From assembly GCA_036971715.1 (NCBI GenBank), contig JAVHJL010000003.1, positions 3,224,001 through 3,288,000 on the forward strand: DNA of 64,000 nt. The letters run 5' to 3'. The stretch's first letter is position 1. Each line of letters begins with the position of its first letter. The notes under the pieces are model-generated. The model worked only from the letters and a program-made list of their open reading frames with translations, searched no databases and was not told the origin of the DNA. Source of the stretch: Arthrobotrys musiformis. Its lineage: Eukaryota; Ascomycota; Orbiliomycetes; Orbiliales; Orbiliaceae. Positions 37,201-49,218 of this stretch are shown here, in pieces. Position numbers and translations under genes: made by a program.

Positions 37201-40200
37201 TTTCCTTTCGTTTAACGTAAAAAGCATATGGTTAAAAATGGGAAGAACATTGGTATTGATTCGTGCAGCTCATTGCATCGGACCACTTATGCTTAAGCTT
37301 CTGCGGCGTGATCGTGGTGCAGAAGCAAGATAATCATAAGAAGAACAGCCCAAAGGAGGTCTGAGCGTCTGGGGAAAACTATTACCCGCCCGTGTGTGGG
37401 AAACCCGATCACTGTCTGTCGGCAACAATTCAGTACGCATGGGTAATATTAGGGCTGGACACGACAAGGACCGGATGTCACGTTTTTTCATTCAAGTCGC
37501 CTTTTGTTGCCCTTCCTCCTCGCGTGCGTGGCACGGCAATGCAAATTTACTGTGCGTGTTTCCTTCGAATTCATGCACATCTTGCGCACAGCCATATCGG
37601 GGTTCCGGATAGTGGATATCTCTTTGTTGATAAAAAACATGTGGCCCACAACCCTTTAATCTCAATCCCGATTCCGAAGCCCTCCTTTTGTGAATTCTTG
37701 TTGGCCCGAGGGAAGGTTAATCTACATCGATCAATCGGAGGAAGGATGATGCCGGTCGACTCATTCTTGGTGAGGCAGAGAATGGCTCGGAACGGAGTTG
37801 TTCACAAGCCTCGAGCTCGCGGAGATGCGGGTCGGAATTCTCCTTCCCAGGCTTAATTTTTTTCCATTTCGGCCCTGTGAAAAATCACCATATCACCAAA
37901 CTCTTTGAGGGTAGCTCAACATTCCCCGGGTTTAAAGGAAGGGCATATCATATGCCTCTTTCTAAAATTTCGAAGAATGGAGGAGTGGTTTTTCTCTTCG
38001 GGAGGAGGATCATCGCTGCAAGGAAGTCATCTACCTGCACAGGAGAGAGCAGAGATAGCCTCTTGCCCTTGGCGAGTTAAGATTTGCGATTGTGAGCAGC
38101 TCAGCAATGGACAACCCCTGGCAATAGAATGTTCTGTCAGGCTTCTATCACCTATCTGTTAAGCCTGCATTTTTGGCCTTGCAGAAGCAAAGTTTTTTGT
38201 TTTCACTCTCGTTTGGGGCCGGAGCCCCTGCAAGCAAGGGTTGAGCCATAGTTCGGCCAATAGCGAGCTTTCCCTTGCTGAAAAAAATCTCCCCTATCTG
38301 ATACGGGGAAAGGAACAGGGGTGCGTCCGAGATGTGATACCTAGCCTCGCCGGAAAGCAGCTTCCCGGGGACCAATTGAGTGATGCTCCCATCCCCTCGA
38401 GACAATTCTGCGGACAAATGAATCTCCAAAACGTGGAGCCAAAGGACGGCTATCACCCGAAGACCGACTATTCGTCTACGGAGATGGGGGTTTTTCTTTC
38501 TAAGGATGCATAGAAGGAAAAAAAAAAAATCTGCAATGGTCTCATGGTCACGCGGACCGCGGAAAGGCAGCTGCCAACGTTTTGTTTCGAACCTGTCAAA
38601 TGCATGGCTGTTTATTAGCTTCGATTCGACTTTTCCGGAGCTCTAGAGCACATTAAACCGAAAACTGGATTCCTACCGGAAATTCAGGCGCTCCGATGGG
38701 GGCGGCCTTTTAGTTTTTCCCTTTTACTTTCGTGGGTGCGGGTTGACAGATCGAGTAGCTTGAACCTCGACTGTCTGCCGCAAGATTATAGATTGACGAG
38801 AGGTGCAAATCATCGGTAGCTGGTAAAACTGGGGAAAGCGCCCAGTGCAAAATTTTTCCTCCCTTCGAGCAAACCCGCATGCTGCAGGTTGTTCTGTTTG
38901 ACCAACCAATTGGTGTCATCGTCATGATGTGGATGCTGTTCAAAAGCAAAAATATCAGAGTCTGACAGCGAAGAGAGAGACACAGCAGAAAAAACTGACC
39001 GCATCGCAAATTAAACTCGTCGATGGTCATTCGTTCCATTTTCTCGCGGCTAAAAGGTGCCTATCAGTCGAAAATCCCTGGTTCGCCAGGGAAAAGGCTA
39101 TAACTGATAATACGCACCACAATCGTTTTTTTGCGAGCTGAATCATGAAGGGCACGGACGTTTACCCCAAAGGTATCGAAGCTTTATGCTATGCAGTGAT
39201 CATCTAGCTGGAGTTTTAAAAACGTCCAGGATGCTCTCGTATCAGAACTGATCGCTGGGAAGATGCATTGACAACGTCATGTGTAGTAAGAGGTAAGTAG
39301 CTCGTAGACAAGATAAACCCCAAGCTCTCAGCCTCACGGGAATGCGAAGGGAAAAGACCCCTTTTGGGACTCTCGCTGTTTTGGGTTCCGAAGTGTCGAT
39401 GAGAAGCTATAGAAGGCGAGCACTAGGTCCCCACATTTTACATAACAGGTGTTATAGCTGCCATGGTGGGTCCAAAAGTCTGATATCGATCCCACCCAAA
39501 CAGCAAACCTTCTCAACCCAATTACTCTTTCGAAGCGGTGGGTTGTTGAATCGATATCAAACGGGGTCTCGAATAGCGTGGCCGCCTTCCCTCTTCGCTT
39601 GTTCCTTCTCTTATCAAGAATCATGCAGCCATGCGATACGACAATCGATCACGCCGTTCTTTACCCTCCCAGGGGTTGAGAAGAATCTGGCGTAGTTTAT
39701 GCGACGGGGACCCGATGCCCAAGGGAGTAAAGCTAAGGCCTGCCTACTTACCCATCGAACGTTGAGAGGTATTCGCCCTTGGTATGCGCATATGCTACAT
39801 GCCGCATATCAGCTATCGAAGCACATTCGGGGCGTCGGTATTGCCTTCTTCGCGACGATACGCTGCAGCCCCAATCTGCACGACGCTGCCCCCAATCCCT
39901 CACCACCCCTGTGGTAAGAAATTGCGCAACAGTAGCTTGATGGCCTTCGCTCGGATATGCTGCCCCCTTGAGAAAATACGGAAAAAGGAAAAGAGACAAG
40001 TTTGCAAGTGGTGGCAGAGCTGAAGGGTAATACATACATGTACTGGCACCAACTAGCAGAAGCTTGATGCGTTGTCCATGGTCATGACATACGCCTCTTC
40101 GCATCCCTATGGGGTACCTTTAAGCCGAAAACGGGAAGCGAGGGTTCTATTTTTATCGCCCTCGACCACTGACAGCCCACCGTTTAAAGACCGTTAGATA

Positions 40201-42964
40201 CGGGCTAGATACATCTAGTGAAGGCACTGAAACTTCTTCCCTAGTAACTGTTGCGGCGGCATTTCGTGGTATACGGAAAGTATACCGTACTCAGCAAAGG
40301 TACATTTCGTTATGCTTGGAGGGGGGCAAAGAATCCTATGTTTCGAAGGGGTTCTAATTTGTCCATTCCGGGTAGTTCGAGAGTCAAGATGGTTAGAGCA
40401 CGCTGGATCGAGGAGGAATGCACCACGGATAATCTGCTTTTCTGATTGAGGAGGTCAAGCTGCAACCTGAATCAAATCGATAGAATTTTTAAGGAAATTT
40501 CTTCGACCGGTTCGTGGAACGGGGGGCCTTTAGGAAACAGAAACAATGTATGTACCTCAGGGCAAAACATACTTTGGCGTCTACATGTATGTATATGCTT
40601 CGAAGCACCTGCCAACTTCCCGAGATGCGATAGAAGGTATTCGCACGCAGGAAATCCTGCTCATTGTCTCAATCGGATTCCGCAGATGCGAAATTAAGAT
40701 GGCAGCTGCACGCCCGGCATAATCATAATGATAAACATCCCGTCATATCGTGAGAAGATATGAGATTGTTTTCCAAGCAGATGTGGGTTACTCCTGTCGA
40801 GAAGCAAGCCTTAGCTAGCCATTTTCCGAATCCGCTTGCCCAATATCCACGGAAATATAACGGGCGTCTCGCTTGGAATCGAAGCGAGAGCTAATTTACA
40901 TGTGGCCTGATTAAATTACGGAGGAGGATTGGGATTTCGAGGAGGGCGACGCTAACTAACTGCTAGGTAACTATACTCTATAGATCTGAAGTTCAGATGA
41001 CAGTTCGCGTTCGATTCCTGAAACTCATGCTCGAACCCGAATGTTTGTTGTTGCTGTGGGGTTTGTTGGTGCTGTGGTTATGCCCTTGCGCAGCATTTAG
41101 AAGTTAAGGCCGGCGCGGCGCCCTGACCTCAATGGCGAGATTCTTTGTGGAGAGGAGTTCCGGCTCCCTTACGCCAACAGTACTGCATAAAATGTGATTC
41201 ATGATACGTCTTGCCGAGTGAACTGGTTCCCTGGCACTCAACTGTTCCAAGGAGTGATTCGATCGGTAACTATTGTGGGAATAAGGTTGGAGGCACCGAT
41301 ATCGCCAAGGTGGTCCGGCTGCTATGCCGGCGCTATGTCCGACAGTGAAATTGCTATGGGGGTTGGATAGACGAAGGCATTTATGTTTAGGATACGCTAC
41401 TATCGCCGCACTAACAGTCTCGTCTATCGGTTGCATTTTGGCATAATACCACCAATCTCAGATTGATTGAAGGTTGGAATATGCAAATCGTGTCTTTTAC
41501 TTGCAGTGTAATTGAGCTCTAACTAGCTCAGCTGGTTCCTCTGCGCATTTCCAATGTCCAATGGGTTATAATTAATTGGTTCGAACACGAGAGAAGTCCG
41601 TGCCACAGGGAATGAGCATGCGGATTCGTATCATTGGAATCGAAAGATGATCTTTCTTGTTCTAGATCCGAGGCATGTAGTTTGTGAACCTCGAGGCATC
41701 TCAAACATAACATCTAGTTAGCTAAACTATGGGCGTCTGCTGGATCGATATGTTTGTTTAATAATGTAATGCAATATTAGTATTGTTATTATTACCTATG
41801 TCTCGAGCCCTGAGGCGATCGAGGCGAAGGGAAAGGAAAATGCAATCTAAAATGTTCAAAGTTCCAGAGGCACAGTATGTATGGATGCACATACATCATG
41901 TACGTAAGTACCTACAGGTTTCTGATGTGGGAGTGGTCAGATCTGATATCAGCGGGCATAATCGATATCTGCAAGTCATCTCGATTAGGACGTGCAAGCG
42001 TCCTTTCCCTCCTCTTCACACTTTTTCTTCTTCTCTTGATCCTGGGGGCGGATCTAAAGCCAACCAGCCGAATCGCGCTTTCTTAAAGGCTGCGTTTCTG
42101 TGTGGCATGAACTTTCGCTGCGGGTCATGCATAGCTTATAATCATGGTCTATATACGTCTACGGATCTTATCCTAAGAGGGTATGGAAATGCGGTTTCTT
42201 GTAAGCGCAAAAAGGGCAGTACACGGAGCAGCGCTTGTTAAGGTTTTCGGAGTTTAAAACTACTAGGCTTCTTTTCAAAACCACGAAAGAGTTACTATGT
42301 TGCAAACTGTTGTCTATTTCGCCACGAGCATAAATCCATAAATGTTTATTGATGGTGTTTGGAGTACAATCTAGTTAGTTTGGATCTCACAGTAATGCGA
42401 GAAAAGAAAATACTTTGACTACTAGAAAGAGAAGAGAAAAAAAAAAACACCGTTGGAGAGGAATTCTGGGACGTTGGATGATATGGAACGAATGGATATT
42501 TCCATGCATTCGTCGAGCTCAATTACAATCGATTCGGTAACATGTCTGCGCTATACTTACCATGTATACCATACATATTTCATGCTCTACTATGAGGTAA
42601 GTACTCACATACATGATTCCGAAGGTAGCATCGCATCGCACGCGCACGTTGGTGTTAACCCAAGGAGACATTTTCGTTTCCCATTTACTGACCCTGGCCA
42701 GGTATCCCTGGAGTCCACGCAAATGCAAACCAAAAAATCAAATCCACCCGGTCGCGACGGTTGACTCGTAATTAGGATGTCGTGAATATGAATACAGACA
42801 TAGCTAGCTAGCCAGCATCGGACAGAATAGAGAAGGCAGTCGTATGTAAAACCACCTGCTTGCTTGATTGTCAGGAAAAGGCCCACTGTGCTTGTGGAGA
42901 GCAAAGCAGGATGATCCATACACGCAAATTTACGTGGTGGAAGGGGCTCCCCCCATGCCCACGC

Positions 42965-42971
42965 TATAAAA
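42965..42971 (+). promoter_or_regulatory. Candidate TATA element in a GC-rich patch
   Basis: TATAAAA lies directly before a CCCCCCCGGGG stretch in the only strongly GC-rich patch upstream of the GATA-factor gene. It may belong to a distal promoter of that gene; this is inference. Confidence 0.2.
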
Positions 42972-43510
42972 CCCCCCCGGGGACCAGGCCAGGCTCCGAC
43001 CAGGGCCAAGCCAGGAGGCCGCAGACATGCACATACCAGCCCCAATGACGGCTGCCCAAGTCTCGTGCATCCTGTGGCAGCTTGCACCCCGTAATTTCAG
43101 AAATCGGCACTAGTACCGTAAGAAATGATTACATCGAAATATGGAACAATGCTCGCTGTTCAGGATAGTGCATGCTTTCCCAGGCCAGTAACAAGAGCAA
43201 GAAACTGGATCATCCAATCTCACTTTACTTTTTCTGCCCTCTCTCTTCCTCCCACTCTGCTCTGCTTCGGGCTTTGCTTTTGCGATGGTGGTTACAGTGT
43301 GCGGTGCGTACTGTATAGTACTAGTTAGTTATTAGTCCAGTGCACAGTGTACAGTTGTGACCTGACTTGATTTGACTTGACTTGATTTGACTGATTGAGC
43401 ATGAGGAAAAAAGAGAGCGAGAGATAAAAAAGTATCCTCAAAAAAGTATTTATCGATTGCAGCTCCCTGTTCTTTTTTCCCTCTTCTTCTCTCACTCTTT
43501 CTTACTTTTT

Positions 43511-43517
43511 TATAAAA
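43511..43517 (+). promoter_or_regulatory. Candidate TATA box of the GATA-factor gene
   Basis: TATAAAA is embedded in a long C/T-rich tract (43465-43550) that then continues as a pyrimidine- and CAT-rich leader, the usual fungal core promoter pattern. The start site has not been shown. Confidence 0.35.
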
Positions 43518-43583
43518 CTTCTATTCTCCCACTCTCACTTAACTTCTCATCATCATCATCACCATCATCACCATCGTCATTAC

Positions 43584-43622
43584 ATGAATATACAATCAAC
43601 GCCACATCCGCTCTCTGAATAG
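43584..43622 (+). other. Candidate upstream ORF (12 codons) in the GATA-factor leader
   Basis: ATG-AAT-ATA-CAA... runs 12 codons to TAG in the long leader of the GATA gene. If this segment is in the mRNA, the uORF could dampen translation. Confidence 0.3.
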
Positions 43623-45069
43623 AAATCCAAAAGTTTCAAAAGTCCAAAGCACTAGTTCGAATCACAAAGCATCATCAACAAACAAGTTAAATCAAACCTT
43701 CTCGACGAAGCCTCGACCGTTTCCAAAAAACACAACTTGAACTCTCCTTTCTTCTAAAACACAATCAAATCACCACTTCCAACAAGTATCTCGAATCGAA
43801 ACACTTCGACACAACCTTTTTATTTCTTTTATACAACCCTCCTAATAAATTAAAATCCTATTAATATAACGAATTCCTTTGCCTCTCTAATAACTCACTC
43901 GCAAAGTCTACTTCGCCTTCTTGCAACTGTTTCCGAGTTTTGTTTCATCAATCGACAGCATAGCATTTGCATAGCATCGTGTGTTCGCTCTGGCTTATAT
44001 ATAAATTCTTGACGATAATTTGCCTCTTCTCAGCCTTATCCTCCTCCTCACCACTATTACTGCACATATCTGCATAAGACGACGGTTCAGCTCAGCTCTA
44101 CAAAAACACCAAAAAAAACATTCAGCTTCTATCTTTTTTTTTTTACTTTTTGCTCTCATCGTTTTTACCCCTACGCCGGTCAGGTACCTTTATTTATTTT
44201 TAAATAATCCTCTTTCTTTATCATCATTATCATTACCCTCAGGCGGACTTTCTAGACCCGTCTTTGTTTTTCTCTTCTTATCCGATTTCTCCCTCCCTTA
44301 ATTACCCCGGGAAATCAGGATAAAAGCTCGGCTGGATAAGCTTAGCTCACGAGATCCATCGTTTCGACTATTTTACCCACCATCTTTTAAAACCTCCAAC
44401 AACCTGGGGTAGGATTGGACTCTGTTCCGATTTCTGCCCTTTTTACCGTGTTAGTTTCAATAATTCGCGCTGGCTCCATTACTGTACAAGGTGAGTGGTT
44501 TAAATTAAATAAACAGCAGAGCTGGACGAACGGCTCTTTTTCGTTTTCTTGCACCGCATTTCCCGTCGGCTGGAAAGCCGGGTTATCGTTTGTTCGGGTA
44601 GCCCTATCGGCAGCTCGTGATGATATGATATGATTCGAGCTTGGAACTGTCCCCGGCGGCCCAGTTCGAACTCGAATCTATTGATGGAACTCCCCCCTCC
44701 CCTTCCGCTTTAGATTTTTCCATGCAAAGCCAGCAGAGTCCCCACTTTACTCCGCAATTGCAGTTCCGATAAGGAGCAATGAGCTTTGTCTTCCTTTTTT
44801 CCCCCTTCCTTTGTTTTTTTTGGAGGTTGGTTGGAGGTGTCATATAAGAGTCGATTCCTCATCGATGCTACGCTGCAAGGTGCCTGGATATTCCAAATTT
44901 TGCGTTGGACAGGCTGCTCAACCTTTCTTAATTCCAACATCATCAACATCATCACCGCCTACCATCATCATCACCACCACTGTATTGATTATCCGTTGAA
45001 TCCTTTGGGAGATATAAATATATTACCAGGAAAGTATAACTCACAATTGCAATTGCTTGTGTGATACAG

Positions 45070-47439
45070 GAACCTTACCACCACCACTCTCAGCCTGAGA
45101 TCCCGCGACTCCCCAGCCCTCACCAGCTATTTGATCTTCCACGACATCATCAGTCATCCCAAGACGAGCCCAGGCTGCTGCCTGCGATAGACGGGTCCTC
45201 CAGGGCTTCCTCGAGGTCTCCTCTTCTATCGCTCCCAGCACTCTCAGTCCTGGCGTCTGTCGCGACTCCATCATCTGCACCCCCATTAAGGTAAGCTGAA
45301 AATAGCTCCCAATTCCACCCATCCACCCATCTATCTGATGTCACTCGCAGCCTAGCGAGGGTCATAGTGATAATGATGATGATGGATGACAAAAACATCC
45401 AAGACATTTGCTTGTGCGAGGTTCTTGACTCGTCTCTAGCGATATCTGATCAAACTCAACTAACCGGCCGGGTTTTCACATGAAACAGGCAACCTAATGG
45501 GGGTTACTCAATGACCTTTGTGACCAGTTCTCCGAGTGCCAACCCGCACGGGCAAGGAAATCAACCTGTAAGTATTCTACTTCAGCCTTTTTTAAAAAAT
45601 GCATCGCCCTCGAGCTCTCGATGCTGCTGCCGTATTGCATTGTCCGCTCGTCTGCTTCATACCCCTGCCCTCGCTCAGGTACAGTGTTGCGCGCCCTGTC
45701 CAAACAGGAAAAATTAGTGCCAACATCCATTGGCATCCGACTGGCCGCCCCGGGCTTACCGTACCGGATATGCTTGCCCTGTCGGTGTGGATGGATGAAC
45801 TGGCTTTGCTCTGCTGTTTCGAGAATTTTTCCATCCTGTTTACTCCCATTGTCCATTCCCCTTACCCTTCCCTCCCTCGAAAGGAAAGCCCTCTTTTTTT
45901 ACTTTTATTTTTTATCGGGCTTGCTTGTGTCTTTGACAGCGCTTGCCTTCCTTTAATTCTCTTATCAATCAGTGATTACCCCCCGTCCCTTTCCCCATAT
46001 CATATCATATCGTATCGTGTCATATCATATCGTATCACACATATCATATCAGCCCAGCTGGTTGGCTGGCTGGCTGGCTGTATAGAGATAGCAGAGCAGA
46101 TCGATACAAGCACCATTGCAAGCCTAATTCTCCGATCCACACCCGTCCTCCCCCATAGACACATTCGATTTTTTGTTCTGTTGCACCGCTTGTCTCTTTT
46201 GCTTTGCTGTACTCTTGCAAAGCGAAGCATCTTGAAGATTCGTTGTTTTTTTTCCTTCGTTGTTGCAAACTTTTCCCTCATTCTCGTTTTTCCTTTTTCT
46301 GTTTTATATTTCATCCGATTTTTCCTTAGCCACGCTTTCGAATCTCGCTTTCTCGTCGGTCCTTCCCTTTCGCTTTCTCCCCTATCGATTATCTCCCTTA
46401 TCAATCGATCCGCCTTTCCTTTTTCTTGCTTCTTGTGCGATTCCGTCACAACATAGACTAACCGATGAGATGATGGCCTCTCACCCCCAACAGCCCATAT
46501 GCCAAAACTGCACTACTTCAACAACCCCACTATGGCGTCGCGATGAGTCTGGTGCTGTTCTGTGCAATGCCTGCGGTCTCTTCCTCAAGCTTCATGGTCG
46601 CCCACGCCCAATCAGCCTCAAGACTGACGTGATCAAGAGTCGCAATCGTGTCAAGAACACTGGCCAACCCCCAAAGCGCAAAGCTGTAAGTAATACTTTC
46701 TCTTTTTGTCGATTTTTGCTTCTGTTGGAGCTTCCCCTTATCTAATCTCGCAGTTCGCCGACAATTGCAATTGTGTGCTAACAAATACCCTCGCTTCTTT
46801 TAGACGACTTTCGATTCACCAGTCGCCGTTCCCAATGGAGTCGACATTTCACCTCCACTCGCGAATCGGCCGCAGCGTATCCCCAGGCAGCCTTCCTCGG
46901 CTCCTGGCGGATCTGTGTCGCCTCAATCTCGAAGTGGCACCCCACTCCCTCAGGGTCCTTCGTCCTTCTTCGACTCTATTGTCGCCCAGGATGCCCTTCT
47001 TGAACGCATGGGTAGCCCTTTGCCTTCCTTGAACCTTAGTCATCCATCCCCTGGGTCCACCTCTTCTCAGCATGACCGCCACTCGGAACCTCCCACCTAT
47101 GATCAGCTCATCCAGGAGAACACCAAGCTCAAGACCCGTGTTTCTGAGCTCGAGTTGGTCAACGACCTTTTCCGCGGCCGTGTTGTCGAGCTCGAGAACG
47201 GGGAGGCCAACTCTCGCCGATCGGAGATCACCCGTCGAGAAATCGACGCCCAACTCCGCATCAACATCGACGAGGGCCTTAGACGGGAAGAAGACCTCAA
47301 ACGCAAGCTTCGGGATCTGGAGTCCGAACTCGCCGAAATGCGGGAACAGGATGCTCATCAGCGTAAGAAGATGAGAGTCTCCGATCTTGTATCCATTGAG
47401 GATGCCGCCACTCCTGGGACCCCCCAGTCGGCTGTATAA
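45070..47439 (+). CDS. areB: GATA-type nitrogen/development regulator, AreB/NreB/ASD-4 family (5' exon unresolved)
   Basis: Supported exons: 45070-45290, 45489-45567, 46494-46685, 46804-47439 (375 codons plus N-terminus). The N-terminal part has LPSPHQLF and Ser/Pro/Leu-rich sequence. The zinc finger is type IVa, C-X2-C-X17-C-X2-C (CQNC...CNAC), with LWRRDE and the basic tail PISLKTDVIKSRNRVK that marks AreB/ASD-4. The C-terminus has a leucine-zipper coiled coil (LIQENTKLKTRVSELELVND onward), which is absent from AreA. These proteins repress or modulate nitrogen genes against AreA and affect development. Intron 45568-46493 is unusually long, with CTAAC branch and CCCAACAG acceptor. An in-frame ATGATGGCC inside it (about 46469) could start a shorter isoform. 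A candidate first exon is 44865-44981. Fungal areB genes are known to make several isoforms. Confidence 0.92.
45996..46050 (+). repeat. CATAT/CGTAT pentanucleotide microsatellite in the GATA-gene intron
   Basis: An imperfect array of CATAT, CGTAT and TATC units lies in the long intron of the GATA-factor gene, followed by a (GGCT)n run at about 46060-46080. Confidence 0.7.
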
Positions 47440-49218
47440 GCTCGACTTCGCTTGCGCATGCCTACACCCACCAGCCCCATCCGTTAATTTTTCTTCACCT
47501 TTTGTTCTTTTTCGGAAAGCGACAACATTGCATTCGTATCTATCACATTGCATCTTGACTACTCTAAAAACTGTCATGTCTTTCCTTTGTTCAACAAACA
47601 AGCTAACGACCGGAACGACCAAAAAAAAGAACTCTTGACCAATACCCGATAAATCTCTTATCTCGTTTTTAATATCGACGTTCAACCCCGCATTTTCTAT
47701 TCTCACTTCATTACACTCTCTTGACCCTATCGGGCTGTCGGCGTGGAAAGCATGAGCGATCAGCTGGACCATGTTGACAGTTTAGAAATAGGTGGACGAC
47801 GTCTCTTATCGAATAAGGATTCGGATGCTTTTACCCATATTCATTGCTGCCGGAGTTTCCTGGAGTTGATTTTTCTTTCTTTCTTCTTCTTCTTTCTCCT
47901 CACACTCTCCATATTACCTTGTACTATCATCACCTATTCTCCCTCTTTTCTTTTCTCCTCCCACCCCCCTTTTCCCCCTCCGTTAATTATTTTTATTTTC
48001 TGGGAGTGAATGGTTCTGTGACATATATTTTTTTGATTTTTCTACTGGGAGGGACTAGCGTTTTATTATACTATAGATAGACTTGCTGTTTTTGTTTCTT
48101 TCTTCCTTTCATTGCCTTCGAAGCACATTATACAAAATACTATCACAGGGTGTCCGCGAGGACCCGCCTCTCTTACGAGCACACATACACACGTTCCCAC
48201 ACATATTTCCACACGTTTACGTTCATTTCATGCGACCCGTATTTCTTTACTATCGTTAATAGCCATTGGTTCGGCTCTTCTCATGCATAGCAGTATTGTA
48301 CTTTGCGAGATATTAATGCGTGTACACACACACTCTCTCTTACCGACACTGTATCGTACGTTTGTTACAATGCATATTGTGCGTATGTACTGCTAGCTAG
48401 CTTGTTACTGGTGTAAAGATATTGTGTATCTGAATAGTTGGGAATTGAAATACACTCTTTTCTCCTGGATTGTTTCCTGGTCCAATTAGCTGGTGTTTAT
48501 ATATATGACTTTCATGCACTGATGATTCCACCCTGGGGTCACTCTCAGTCTCGTAAGCTGGCAGTCTCGTAACCAGCGGCCTGGAGGAGGCCGAGGTCTG
48601 GGTTTGCGTCTGTGACTTTTATGTGTTGGCGTGGTGGGCGACCCGGCCGGAACCAGCGGGGACCCGGCCTAAAATGACGTGCCATCCGAACCACGGTGGT
48701 AGCTATCATATCACAAGCTTTTTGACGGGGCGGCAGCCCGACACTGAAAACGGGGATAACGGAGTCCCCACTAGCTTACCTTTACATTGGGTGTCAACGT
48801 TAAGACCGAGTGGTTGGTGACGTAAATCATCGACTTCCGTGGTGGTTGTTATTTGTATGTGTGGTTCTGGGCCTGCAAAGAGCTTGGTCGAGGCCAGGGG
48901 AGGTCCACTGGAGCTAAACGTAGCCGGCAGGGGCGTTGGGTTAAAGCTGTATCTTTTCGTCAACCTGCAGCGAGCAACTCTTCTTCTCCTTTTGGGGTAA
49001 TCAATGCTCTCTCTTTTTTTCCTTTCTGCAAACCTCACACGAGCAGGTTTCGATTGACTGACGGCTCTGTGAACACGGCAATTTTTTGTATCATTTATTT
49101 ATTTATTTTTAGAGCCACGGGGCATTCTTAGTTCGTATTCACGTCGTTATATATTCGTGAAGGGAAAAACAAAGGGAAGACGAGTCGATCGGTTTTCCGG
49201 TATAATTCATCACACACG
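47440..49218. other. Intergenic region between the GATA factor and LSB6
   Basis: C/T-rich sequence continues for several hundred bases after the GATA stop codon and is probably its 3' UTR. No further exon or RNA gene was recognised; short frames are low-complexity. Confidence 0.5.

Larger units (their letters stand above)
30615..43500. other. Gene desert of about 13 kb
   Basis: No exon, transposase, reverse transcriptase or RNA gene could be supported on either strand. Open frames are all under about 160 codons and look random in composition. 30.6-34.9 kb is AT-rich; 36.2-41.5 kb is closer to even composition. The region includes a (GGT)n run near 33144-33168, a perfect palindrome at 37179-37200, tRNA-like fragments near 40393 and 41525, and a GC-rich patch at 42930-43060. 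It could be decayed mobile DNA, but no terminal repeats or protein remnants are recognisable by eye. Confidence 0.45.

Noticed and set aside
37392..37856. 154-codon plus-strand frame in the desert
   Set aside because: No recognisable motifs, composition looks random, and no splice or promoter context supports it.
40380..40430. AGATGGTTAGAGC resembling a tRNA D arm
   Set aside because: No downstream anticodon arm, T arm or B box could be found.
41515..41605. tRNA-like segment with TAGCTCAGCTGGTT and GGTTCGAACAC
   Set aside because: A- and B-box words are present, but the T stem, D stem and acceptor stem do not pair, and spacing is wrong for an ordinary tRNA. At best it is a relic.
42605..43087. 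160-codon minus-strand frame over the GC-rich patch
   Set aside because: Length is explained by local GC richness; the translation has no domain-like features.
46849..47772. 307-codon minus-strand frame
   Set aside because: Antisense to the GATA-factor zipper exon and its 3' flank; the plus-strand product is clearly recognisable.
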